A program made the position numbers and the translations under genes. From Gadus chalcogrammus (Eukaryota > Chordata > Actinopteri > Gadiformes > Gadidae), in the NCBI RefSeq assembly GCF_026213295.1, contig NC_079415.1, forward strand, positions 23,497,610 to 23,561,609: DNA of 64,000 nt, in the 5' to 3' direction. Shown here piece after piece: positions 23,785-59,484 of this stretch. Within the stretch, counting starts at the first letter, position 1, and each line of letters begins with the position of its first letter. The notes beneath the pieces are model-generated. The model saw nothing but the letters and a program-made list of their open reading frames with translations. It had not been told where the DNA came from and made no database searches.

Positions 23785-25205
23785 GACTTTCCGTACTCAA
23801 CGGCAGCCATCTTAGCTACGTAGCGGAAGAGGCGGAGCCAGGCTGAGCCAAAGTCAGTGCATTTTCCACATAGCCTGCATTAAGTCATTTTGTAGGTTTT
23901 ATAATTTTTATAGCTTTTTACTCTTTAGCTGCTAGGCGTAAAGAGTTCACCGTTCAAAGCGGGATGTTTATTGCGGGGGAGGAGCCGCGCCGGCAGTCGT
24001 GATCGTAATTTCCGGTTAGTGCACCACGGAGTACTCGATTTGGAACAGCACTCACATCTGAAAAATTAACGCACTGAGTGAGTACGTATCCTTTAAGTAT
24101 ACTCATGGAAGTACGGGTATTGGAACACGGGCCCCAGGAGCAGTGCATACTCCCGCAATCCACCAGTGCTCAGCGGCCAAGCCTGGTATTGCAGCTGTTT
24201 TAGCGGGATGTGGACCCTTTTTAATAGGTCCATGGTCCATGGTCCCTCGATTCATGTTTGCATAGGAAATTTCCTTACCTAAAAAGATGACCCAGAAATA
24301 CTTGGAGGAAAGGTGGTTTGAATTAAAAAAATGCTTAGGAAAGGAGCCTCGATGCATCCTGTCGCAGCCGTTTTAACGAGTCTATTGATTTTCTATTCAC
24401 TCTTATGTCTGACTTGTTTATTGTTTATGGAAATATAAATTGTGAAATGAAAGCTAAATTTTGAATAGTTTATTTAGCATATTATTAATACTATTTATGG
24501 CTGCTTTGTTTTCTGATACCTGCTGTAGGTGTCTGTGGGCGGGCTTTACGCACTGCTCAGGTACTTAGGCCAGGTGTGTGTTTGGTTCGGATGAATAAAC
24601 TAAGTGTCAAGGGAAAAGAGGCGGTGGGTAAAAAAAGTCTTTCGACCGCTTATATAAGTTCACTCGTTGCTTTCAATGATTTATTCGTTTGCCAGTAAGT
24701 TTTCCTTTATTTAGAAGAAAGTTTTGTTCTTTTTTGGAGCTGTAAAATAAATACAATCATTTTTTGAAATCGCGAGTGCTTGGAATTGTTTGGAAGCGCG
24801 TCGAGCTACCTCGCCTTCTGTACCCACGGCTAAACGAAGAACAGCCGAGACACATCCTTCAAACCCCCTTTAGCATAGTTTTATACCTGAGCAACCTTTA
24901 TGCAAGTAAAGGAGATAGAGGTATCCCATAATCCTTTACGGCTGCAACTTTTTTAGCCAAAATTACATTAAGTATGCAGGTTGAGAGTTATGCTGATGGT
25001 TCTGCATCCATTTCTGGGTCGATTGGTGGGTGTGTCATTTTCCCATGTCGCCTCTACAGTGAAAAAGAGCATATGCAACTTGATCTGTTCGGACCGGGAC
25101 ATTCCGGATGTGACGCAGCGGAAGTATCCTCGAAAATGTAGTCAGATTGTAGTTTCAAAAATGCTTTACGGCACAGACACACACCCAAACACGGCACCGG
25201 CTAGA
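23785..25205. other. No gene seen; MITE ends
   Basis: Contains GGAACAGCACTCAC and GGGTATTGGAACACGGGCCCC-type motifs (24030-24135), likely ends of a small transposon. The part from 25145 to 25210 belongs to the dispersed repeat later split by the hAT at 25211. Confidence 0.45.
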
Positions 25206-25269
25206 TATAACAGGGGTGCAAACTCATCAGGGATGAAAAAGGTGACAAGGACCCAAACCCCCTCGCGGA

Positions 25270-25302
<33 letters not shown>

Positions 25303-25690
25303 CACACACACACACACACATATATATATATTGCATATGCTTCAATGTTATTCCAGTAAAACACAAATAAGTTGCGGCTATTTAGCTTGGATGGTTATCA
25401 ACTTTCACAACCCCTTTAACTCGTCCTTGATTCTTTTCCGAACAAGGGAATGAGAAATGAAGCCAGTTCTTTGTTTTTTACTTCTGTTTATTAGAATTTG
25501 ACATGGGTAACTCACAGAATAAACATTTGAAATACTTCCTACTTAACTCCCTTCCCATTTGGCTCCCCCCACCCCAACCCAGCATCCCTTGACAGAAACA
25601 CAACCAAATATTTAAATAAACCTTTGTATACAATATTGAACTACATACAAAACTAAATAAAATAAACATGTCGTCAGGTACACAAAAATC

Positions 25691-28332
25691 TCAAATCTTT
25701 TTTGCCTTTTTTGCCTGTACCAGTACTTCCAGTGCCTTTTTCCGTTTTTGAGCGGTTATGTGCCTCAATTTGGCTTGCCTGTCCTCCTCCACTGCAGTCT
25801 TCCTGCTTTGCGCGCCACTGGTAGATGGCTGGCACTCAAACTCTTCCTGCCTCTCTTTTTTTTTCAACATGGCCTGTTGTCTGCGAGCCTTGTCCAATGT
25901 TCCTGCAGTGTGGATGTTCCTGCAGAGGACCTTATCGACCCTGGAGAGCTTCACATCATCTCTCTTAAACATCTGGATGGCCGTCTGACTCCTGGACCTG
26001 AGGGCATATTTGGTTGTCTGGATAGCATTGTAGGTTGCCATGCTCATTTTGGTGCTTTTGTTGGTTATTATGTCTCCCATGGCACTGAATGATGATTCTA
26101 CCATGGGTCCGTGGAAAATGGAGAGAGCCCCTCGAACCACATGGTTTAGGCCTGGGTACCTGCCAGTGTCCATCACTTTTGCCCACCAGTTCACCATGTT
26201 GTCACCATCGCTGTACAGGGGAAGGGTAGAATCCACATTGAATTTCACCACTTCCAATGGCACGTCACACTGGGGTGGCACCAAGTGGCCCATCATCCCT
26301 GGCCCTGACAGCCGCTTCAGCAGTATTCCAGTCTCTGAGTGGCCTCTTACCAATGGGTCCAGAGCAGACAGTGCCTGTAGGGTCCTGCTGTTCAGTGGCA
26401 GCTTTTTCTGCATGTAGGCTGCTGTTGACATGTATGCAGTCTTCACTGTGTCGAGAAACTGCCGCACAATCGGATGACTTGGATTTTCTGCCTTGAGTTT
26501 CTCAGCCACCGGTCCGACATAAAACTCCCTGAGAGGCAGCATTTTGTCCCTGAACTCCATCTCCATGAGCTTCTTCGGTGTGGTGTGAAGATGCTCAGCC
26601 TTGACAAAGCATGCCATGAAGTTGGTGACCACTCCAAGCTGCTTGTCATGCAGTTTGTGGACAAGGGTTTGGCTACCCTGGAACACCATCACATACTCCT
26701 TGAGGATTGGAAGGACACCAAGGTAAGCGCTCAGCTGGAGGTTAGTGTTGAGACTCTCGAACCAGAGTTTCTTCACCACCCTCTCTTTTCTGTCCTTACC
26801 AACCTGTGTCATTCCTTTTTTGGAGAGATCCTGGTGGAAATAGTTGATCCTGGCCTTTGCCCGCTCACCAACACTATGGTCCTTGTAGATCTCCTGTAGG
26901 ACTTCTTCGTAGAGGGTCTGGTCTGCCTTGCTAAGGAATCCATAGTAGAGCACCTTGTATGCCGGCAACATTCGGCGAGTGCTGATCCCCACATCATAAG
27001 CCGACAGCCACCGATGTGCCACAAACCGTTGTGGGTTCGTTCCCTGAATGCCCATAAACTCACAGATCTCAATCAGGTATTTCGACTGGTCTGAAGCCCA
27101 CTGGTGGTCTGTGTGTAGGTCAGAAAAGAGCTGCTCTAGGTGGTGGCCGAAGGGGGCAGCAAACTGTTTGGCGGCATTATGGATGTGGTGGCAAGAATCT
27201 CCATCCACATCCAAGAGTTTTTGGCAGTGCGTCCCTCTGATTCTGGTCTCCAGCCCAGACTTGCTCCCACGCATGACATTACAGGAGTCCATCATCATAC
27301 TGATGAGGTTGGCAAAGGGAATGTTATGGTCATTGAAAAAGGTCACCAAGGCCGTTTCCAAATATTGAGCCGTTCCCTTTAGGACTTCAATGGAGCCAAG
27401 GTGTTCAACAACCACATGCTTAAGCTCCTGATTAAAGTAGCTCACAAGAATGGACAACACCTTCTTATTTGAGTTTGATGTGCTCTCATCTAAATTAATT
27501 GAGAATGGTGTTGATCTGATGCGCTCATACGTCCTCTCGGAGAAGGTGTGCCCCAGGCCCTGGACCATCTTGTAGGAGGCAGCAGTCCGGGACAGCTTCA
27601 TGCCCGTCAAAGCTGGTTTATCCCGAGCCAGTGTCTGGGCAAGCTCAACAATGACAGGAGCTACAGATAGGGGGAGGGAATGTTCTGCAATGGTTCCAAG
27701 AACCAGTGCCTGAAAAAAAAAAAAATTGTTAGTATTTTATATGATACCACTTGCAAAGCACATTCTTTATTAAAAAAACGATTTCCTTGTCTGCTTATCT
27801 AGGCTTAATGTAAGGATCTATGACAACAACTAGCACATACTGGCTAACCAACACTCACTTCTGCATTTGCTACCCTTTCAAAGAGTGGTACTGGCACCTT
27901 CACTCTTTCCCTCATCTGCTCAGGGCCTGGCATTGAGGAGCTCTGCTGTGATGGGCCGGGCATTGATGATCTCTGTTGTGATGGGCCAGGCATTGATGGT
28001 CCCTGCTGTGACTGGCCCTGAGTTGTTGACACTAATATGCTACGTGTGGTCATAATACCCACCACCTTTTGGGTATGTTTTTCTGTTTTACAGTGTGCCA
28101 AAAGGGCATGGGAGCCCTTGGTAGAATAATTTATCTCTTTGCAGCAGAGGCTGCATCGGGCATGGCCTGGTTTGTCAATTTTTTTGAAAAATTGAGAAAG
28201 TGGAAACACATATTCTACTCCCTTCACATTGCTCTTAGAGTCTAGCTTCAGCCAGGACCAGGACCATTTGCACCTTACTCCTGCCTCTAGTTGAGCCACA
28301 GTAATGGCATCCTCCTCCTCAAAATCTCTCAT
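25691..28332 (-). CDS. hAT-type transposase with BED-like zinc finger, two exons (28332-27859, 27709-25691), 830 aa
   Basis: Exon 1 (ATG at 28332, MRDFEEEDAITVAQLEAGVR) carries a C2H2 BED-like finger, ARCSLCCKEINYSTKG then HALLAHCKTEKH at about residues 60-90, and SQQ/SMPGP repeats. Its donor GCAGAA|GTGAGT joins the acceptor TTTTTTTTCAG|GCACTG in phase 0. Exon 2 holds the catalytic core: SINLDESTSNSNKK (Asp about residue 232), LISMMMDSCNVMRGSKSGL (second Asp), CHHIH (the hAT CxxH), RWLSAYDVG, and near the C-terminus HGPMVESSFSAMGDI (likely catalytic Glu and dimerisation block), ending in a Lys-rich tail. No stop or frameshift. A domesticated gene is possible, but terminal repeats favour a transposon. 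Confidence 0.88.
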
Positions 28333-29093
28333 TCTGAAAACAAACTGAAGTGGGAGAGTGGTAAATTTGCTAGCTAGGCTTTCATACTTAGAACAACTAA
28401 AACGTGCTTTACATTGCAATAAACAGGCATATTATAAAACAGTTAAGGTATAAAAAGGCATTTTAAATATTGGCTAGCTAACTACGTTGGCAAGCCAAAA
28501 GAAAAAAAACGAACTTGAAAAGGTAACCTGCATAATTACTTATTGTATTGTATATAATATACAGATTGCTTACCGTAAAACGAGAGCAGCTTCCTTAAGT
28601 GTTGTAACGTTGTGTCTTGCTGGACAGCCGGCATGAAGGACCGTTGTGAACAATTTTTTCTATATTTTTGCTAACGGGACGTAACGGTGCGTTTCAACGC
28701 GTAAGTCCGCCTCGTCATCATTGAACAAAAGTCATTATGAAACGCAAAAAACAAATAATGATCAAATAAAATACATATTAATATGTATCTACTGATCTGT
28801 GCTTTAAATGTCATTTTTATATGATTACAATGATCCCAAACATTTTAATAAAATCGCTGAATTTGACCATGTCCTGTTCATACAGAGAGGAGACTCGCGA
28901 GATGAGGCAGCGACGATCCCTCACACACTGGGTTGAGCGCATGCCTTTTGCTTTCTCATTGTTTGTCATCCCTGAAATATTCGTATTTTATTTTACAATT
29001 TATATTTGTATTTTATTATGTCGTTTGTATCCATAGAATAGGTAGTGTATTTCACGTATGTGTAGAAGCTATTTAGACATAAAACCACAGAAG

Positions 29094-29656
29094 TAGGGGT
29101 GCAACGGATCAAAAAACTCACGGTTCGGATCGTTCCTCGGATCAGAGTCACGGATCGGATCATTTTTCGGATCAGCAAAAAAAATAAAAAAATAGCGTTT
29201 GTGATTGCTTTAGCCCGGTCTGATTGTGGAGGAAGGGGCTGCTTAAATGCCGCGGTGATGAGCGGTTGTTGAGCCGCTTTCGGTTTCACTCCTGTCAGTG
29301 AAACACCCGGGTGATGTCGCTGTAAATGCGTGGCCATGCTCGATGTGTTTTTCTTTGTTAGCAATCGCGATTCGCTATGTCAGCTACGTGTTACGTCTGT
29401 GTGGTAACCTAGGCGACAGGTTTGTGTGGCAGCGCGAGTATATGGAAACAGACGTAGCACTGGAGGCAGCAGAACGTTACAGTAGTCACCGAAGTCTAGC
29501 CTACTTTTATTTTCCTGTTCCTGTATTTGGCTGTGTGTGGACTGAACATGCGCATTTTTTTTTTTTTCATAAATCAATCCGCGGATCATGCGTGTGCCGA
29601 ACCGAAATAGATGATCCGAACGGATCACGGATCAATGATGATCCGTTGCACCCCTA
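29094..29656. mobile_element. hAT (ZBED-type) deletion derivative
   Basis: TAGGGGTGCAACGGATCA and its inverse TGATCCGTTGCACCCCTA form the ends; exact 8-bp duplication CACAGAAG at 29086-29093 and 29657-29664. On the minus strand 29364-29190 still encodes the end of a BED finger (SSMATHLQRHHPGVS) and the following linker, so it derives from an autonomous ZBED-like hAT. Confidence 0.93.
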
Positions 29657-30343
29657 CACAGAAGGCATACCTAACCCAAACGACGGAACATAAAATAACT
29701 CGATCGACTCCTCACATTGAAAGACAAACTGCTTTGAAAATATTTGGAACCTCAAGAATAGATTTGACTCTGGACGAACGGAATAAATATTAGCAAGGGG
29801 AGGTAGGGGGCTTCTCACCCCTCATTCGCTAACATTACATCGATATCAGAGTAAGCCTTTGCTCCGTTGATTTTCCATTATTTATTTTAGTTTTTTTCTT
29901 TTAATGTGAAGGTATGGTAGGTACATTTAACGTTGTTTTCTCGCTTAGATTTTTCAGAAATAGACACTGTACTATCCGATAACACCGTTTATTGTAACCA
30001 GCAAAAATGGTTGTGATTTGCGATGCGCATGTCAGCGAGCTGTCTGACATTAGCACGTTAGCCTACGTTAGAAAGCCTGACGTTTTTGAAGCGTAACAAC
30101 GTCACTCCTGTCTAGTACGGCATCAAGGCAGCTACAGACCCGAAGATGACATGATTACACGGGTTGGCCAAACGAACAAGCTTGGAATAAATATTTATGA
30201 CAGCTTGCGTTCGCCGATTACTTGGACCCCCCCCCCCCCCCCCCCGAAATATTTTTATTGCAGATCTCCATGAATCACACAAATGACCTTTTTCGGAACA
30301 AAAACGGCGAATTTCGCCGAAAGGTGACAAGTTTGCATCCCTG

Positions 30344-31700
30344 TATAAACAGCCAGTTGCGAGGCAATTGTTGCATTCATCATGGATCAATCGACTAATG
30401 GTACGGCCACACCAACCACTCGCGTTGGATAACGTGAGTAACGCGCCTAACCTGACGCTTGATCATTGTGTGTCACAAAAATGGTTCAACGCGTCCAACG
30501 CGCCTGTGGCTGCGCTAGAGTCCGAGGTAGGAAACCCAAACGCCGCCGTGTTTGGGTGCATGATAGAGTTTAGATCGGGTTAGATTAAATAATCTCGGAT
30601 AAAAATAACGATCTCATCTCATCTCATCGTCATCCGTTTATCCGGGGTCGGGTCGCGGGGGGAGCAGCTCAAGCAGGGGGCTTCAGACTTCCCTTTCCCG
30701 GGCCACATTGACCAGCTCTGACGGGGGGATCCCGAGGCATTCCCAGGCCAGTGTTGAGATATAATCTCTCCACCTAGTGCTGGGTCTTCCCCGAGGTCTC
30801 CTCCCCACTGGACGTGCCTGAAACACCTCCCAAGGGAGGCGCCCAGTGGGCATCCTTGCCAGATGCCCGAACCACCTCAGCTGACTCCTTTCTAAGTAAA
30901 GGAGCAGCGGCTCTAATCCGAGTTCCTCACGGATGACTGAGCTTCTCACCCTATCCCGAGACGCCAGCCACCCTTCTGAGAAAACTCATCTCGGCCGCTT
31001 GTACCCGCGATCTCGTCCTTTCGGCCATCACCCAACCCTCATGACCATATGGGGAGGATAGGAACGAAGATCGACCGGTAGATCGAGAGCTTTGCCTTGC
31101 GGCTCAGCTCTCTTTTCGTAACAACGGTGCGGTAAAGCGAACGCAATACCGCCCCCGCTGCTCCGATTCTCCGGCCAATCTCACGCTCCATAGTACCCTC
31201 ACTCGCGAACAAGACCCCGAGGTATTTGAACTCCTTCACTTGGGCTAAGGACTCATAAATAACGATAATCGGGTTAAATAACTTCACATGGTGTGTCTGG
31301 TGTGTTTCCAGCATTCGTAGTGTTGATCAGCAGAGAAATAGTCTGCCAAGACGTTGAGGTTGCTTAGCAACCAGAGACTCTGTCAAGTGAACGGAGCGTT
31401 CACTCTTCGTCATAACTATCAAACCAAACATCCTTCACATTCACCGAGCGAACATTATGAAAGTAAAATGCACATTTCTCGCTAAAAGTGTTTCCATAAA
31501 CGCATTTAATGGTGTAACTATGTTACTATTTCCACTCAGAATAAAGAAAGATGTCGGCCGTATGCTTCTGTGCAAGGGTCACTACTCTCTGCCAGTGACG
31601 TCGGGTCAAGCTCCACGTTGATTGGCTATCGTGGCTAAGCGTCACGCGTTGAAGCGTTGAAGGTTCAATTTTCTGAACTCCGGGCGTTGGTGCTTTACGG
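30344..31700 (+). repeat. Dispersed repeat, copy 2, interrupted by a LINE
   Basis: Continuation of 25145-25210 after the hAT. Matches copy 1 (20331-20870). The stretch TTCATCATGGATCAATCGAC at about 30376 recurs as TTCATCATAGATCAGCCGAC at about 31764, and GCTTTACGGCACAGAC at 25162 recurs at 31691, so a promoter-like unit (GATATAAACA plus ATG) is present twice in direct orientation. Confidence 0.7.
30613..31256 (-). mobile_element. 5'-truncated LINE insertion with exact 10-bp target duplication
   Basis: Flanked by AAATAACGAT (30603-30612 and 31257-31266). Its 3' tail is a GAT/ATCTC short repeat (ATCTCATCTCATCTCATC at the left). On the minus strand it encodes the C-terminus of a LINE ORF2: SLAQVKEFKYLGVLFASEG, RELSRKAKLSIYRSIFV, and RSQLRWFGHLARMPTGRLPW with a GRRPRGRPSTRWRDYIS block. 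One frameshift lies near 31030-30950. Confidence 0.88.
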
Positions 31701-31763
31701 CACAGACCCCCAAACACGGAGCCGGCTCGATATAAACACAAGTAACTAAGGGATTGTTATATT

Positions 31764-31960
31764 CATCATAGATCAGCCGACTAAAAAGAGACAGAGAAAC
31801 CCAATGTCGGAGGAACAGAAGAAGAGAAAAGGGAGACTGACCGACAGAGAGGCCAGACACGAGTAAACGTTGGGCAAGCTTTTCAAGAATAGCGTGAACT
31901 GAAAGAAAAAGAAGACTGCAAATCAGACGCCGACTCGGCCGTGTTGCTTTTGAAATTGAA
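31764..31960 (+). pseudogene. Relic of a transposon-protein N-terminus
   Basis: The start codon position reads ATA (ATG in the sister unit at 30381). Then DQPTKKRQRNPMSEEQKKRK, RLTDREARHE, and after a 1-bp frameshift RVNVGQAFQE*RELKEKEDC with KSDADSAVLLLK, one stop replacing a Trp codon. The block matches the ORF at 15007. Function unknown. Confidence 0.5.
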
Positions 31961-33641
31961 AGTACCCTTGGGTGAACTTTGTTTTCGTGGTATTCTTGTA
32001 GTCTCTGTACAAATGTGTTTGCTCAACCATTTTGTTGTGAGCCCTGTAAAAATTGTTTTCTCGACCGTATTGTTGTGAGCCCTGTATGTTTCTAGCTTGC
32101 TTGGTTGCAACCATATAAACACCTTTGTTTCCATGGGTGTTTTGCTGTTCGTCTGTCTCGCCCCCCAGATACAGACTGAATCCCCGAATCCAGGTTCTTG
32201 TTTATTAAGATTATGTTGGCCAAACCTCTTACACTGATTGTTCTGTTCAACCTAAGATATAACAATTATAATCTAGGATATAAATTCTCCCCGTCAACTA
32301 TAAAAAAGGATGGATTTATGTTTATTGCAATACAAATACACCATTTTAAAAATGTATAACCTTGCCTACACTTTATGAACATCTACTTCGGACATGGCTC
32401 CACACATTCGCCGGCTTCTTTGAAAACAAATGCACATGGCTCGCGTAGAAGTGCATGGGGAAGGGTCGTCAACGAGTTGTTACGACAGTGTTGTGAAATA
32501 TCTACTACGAAGCTGTAGGGGGCGCTGTGTAGAGAAGTGTGCATGCCAAAACCAAGAAAACAGCGAAGAAATCCCCGAAGTTGCATAGTGGGCCTTTAAA
32601 GCAACATGCCACTGATGATGTTTACGGTAAAGACGGTGAGAGAAACGGTAAAGCAGAAGAAGAGAAGAGAAGAAAAAACCATTGATACAAATTCCAGAAA
32701 CATTATTTGATTCCAAATGAATTCATTTATGCTGGTTACTAAGCAAACAATATTCACGGTAAAAAATAAAAGTCAGTCTTCACATTTAAGAAAGGCAGTC
32801 GATTTTAACATCTACATAAATTTAGCCTCTTTTTTTTCCCATGTGAATTGGGATTCAAGTCGCTTATTCCCGTTGGCCAAGTCCGACCCAAGTGATTCTC
32901 ACTGTTGACGGCAACCTGATTGAAATCAATTGGACAAGAACACATGCATCGAAAGAGCGTTTGATGTAGTAAAACGACGCTAGAGGTTAGCAATACTCGC
33001 CGTCACGCAATGACGTCGGTTAAGAAAAGTGGAGTCGAATTCATTTTAAACTAGTGATGGATTGAATGATTATTTTCCTTGATTCAGTTTGCGTCGGTCA
33101 GTTTGCCAAGAAGATTCGTTCAGAATCGTTTGTTCGTTCAGTCGAGTCTCCGGTAGCGGTGAATCGATCATGGAATGCACGGTTCTCAGCTGAGTCGGTC
33201 AGACTCGGCTCCTCCCTCGTTCTCACTCCAAATGATTGTGAAAGTTGGTCATCAATCAACACAACATTACAACTTTAATCAAACGCAGTGGGATGGGGGT
33301 GTAAGTTGATTATTGGATGTTTAACATATCAGCAAGATAATAGACTTGATTTAGCAATGATGGTGGGGGTCGCGGGTGGAGACAGACCATGAAAGAACGA
33401 GACAGATTGACGAGACATTCAATACTTCCATGGTCGGTAAACAATGCGACTGTGCTCGCTCAGACCTCTCGCTTATGATGCTGCAATGCTAGAAAATAAG
33501 AGTATTTCTGCATCCGGCACGTCATGCACTAGGGCTTGGCTAGGCGCCCAATAAGGCAAATCTCTCCTTGATGTTGCCCAGCGCCATTGAGCAGTTTTCA
33601 TAGGAATGAATGGGCGCCTTTTTTTATCAGCTGTCCTTTCT
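31961..33641. other. No gene seen
   Basis: AT-rich non-coding sequence with scattered repeat fragments, for instance around 32370-32600. No open frame resembling a known protein. Confidence 0.4.
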
Positions 33642-33645
33642 TTAA

Positions 33646-34065
33646 AAGGAGACATATTATGCCATTTTTAAAACAAGTAAACATAGTATTTGAGTTCCAG
33701 TACCTTCCGCCATTGTACTTCAGTTTTATCAACAGCCTCTGTTAGCTTAGCTTCAGACGCTATGGATGTTAGTTTCTGCTGGTGAAGTCCCACCCACTGG
33801 CACTGCTCTAATAGGTCTGTCGCGTCAGTGGGTCCCACCCCCCTACCCTAGTGCTTGTAGTCTTACGAGAATCCTCCCCTCTTACACTTCCCATTTACTT
33901 CTACGCAAAAATCGTCATATTGTGTCATCTTAAACAGGAAGTGTTGGAGATCGATACAGATCTCTCCAGTCTCTCCAGAAAATAAGGGAATGATGCACGA
34001 CCATTCAAAAATATGAGTGGGTTTCTAACGATACAAAGCTTAATGGAAATGGGCAAAGTTTTCCT
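33646..34065 (-). mobile_element. TTAA-flanked MITE, copy 2
   Basis: Starts AAGGAGACATATTATGCC after TTAA (33642-33645) and ends AGTTTTCCT before TTAA (34066-34069). Inverted relative to the copy at 19204-19600. It lies about 200 bp beyond the ATP7B exon 18 donor. Confidence 0.75.
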
Positions 34066-34278
34066 TTAAGGAAGACGATGTGGAAACCTTTGAAAACTTG
34101 GAAAATAAAAGAGGGAATATTTGTCCAAAGGAAAAGAGTTGTGTATTGCGTCCTATGTTTTGCTCTTAGCCATTTTACCTGTTCAGGCAGACATTGAGTC
34201 AGAAAAGCCAGGAGAACTCGACAGTTAGTAATGCAAATATTGTTACGAAAGTATGAAAAACGGCATTCCCGAGCTCAC

Positions 34279-58701
<24,423 letters not shown>

Positions 58702-58734
58702 CTGAACACCAGCAGAAGATGGCCGGTAATTATT

Positions 58735-59130
58735 GATAAGAATGACATCACATTGTCATTGATAAGAATGACTTCACATTGTTATTGTTAAGAATGACAT
58801 GACATTGTCATTAATATGAATGACATCACATTATCATTAATAAGAATGATATCAAATAATCATTAATAAGAATGACATTACATTATTATTGATAAGAATG
58901 ACATCACATTATCATTAATAACAATGACATCACATTATCATAAATAAGATTGACATCACATTATTATCAATAGTAAAATCACGTTATCGTTAATAAGATT
59001 GACATCACATTATTATCAATAGTAAAATCACGTTATCGTTAATAAGATTGAATCACATTATTATCAATAATGACATCACATTATTATTAATAAGAATGAC
59101 ATCACATTATTATTAATAATAATCATGTGA
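58735..59130. repeat. ~26-bp minisatellite
   Basis: AAGAATGACATCACATTATC-type units repeated about 15 times with small changes, in the intron upstream of exon 9. Confidence 0.92.
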
Positions 59131-59480
59131 GTGAATTAGTGGATTTTTTAAAATCTATTTAAGGAACTTAAATTTCAGAGAATTGTATTTACGCATAAAA
59201 TTGTACTGTTTATGCTTTAGAATCTCAATGTAATTTCACAGCTTGTAATGTCAAATGGATGATTCATAAGTATGAGGTTATAAAATGCTCATAACAGTGT
59301 TTACAAAGCTTATAATCGTGTTTTTCTGTTTTATACAATCTATAAAGTTGATGATCTACTATGTTACGGCATTAAACATGGTCAAGATCCCTTTATGATG
59401 CTGTATCATCAGCTTGCTAGTTAGCTTTTACCATGTAGAATCATCATCTAGGTCAGGTCGTGGCACCATTCTTTATGAGA
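59131..59480. other. AT-rich intron sequence, nothing recognised
   Basis: No open frame, repeat pair or exon-like stretch seen. Confidence 0.4.
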
Positions 59481-59484
59481 TATT

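Larger units (their letters stand above)
25211..30343 (-). mobile_element. Structurally complete hAT-like transposon, 5.1 kb
   Basis: Ends CAGGGGTGCAAACT and (inverse of) AGTTTGCATCCCTG form short terminal inverted repeats; the 5-bp TATAA is duplicated outside (25206-25210 and 30344-30348). A related copy of the host sequence without the insertion, GATATAAACA at about 31727, confirms the junction. It carries one intact two-exon hAT-type transposase on the minus strand. A 563-bp hAT MITE (29094-29656), an (AT)(AC) microsatellite (25270-25331) and a C-run (30227-30245) are inside. Confidence 0.85.

Noticed and set aside
25691..28332. Host-domesticated ZBED-type gene
   Set aside because: Terminal inverted repeats and a target duplication at the expected places make a transposon copy more likely, though domestication is not excluded.
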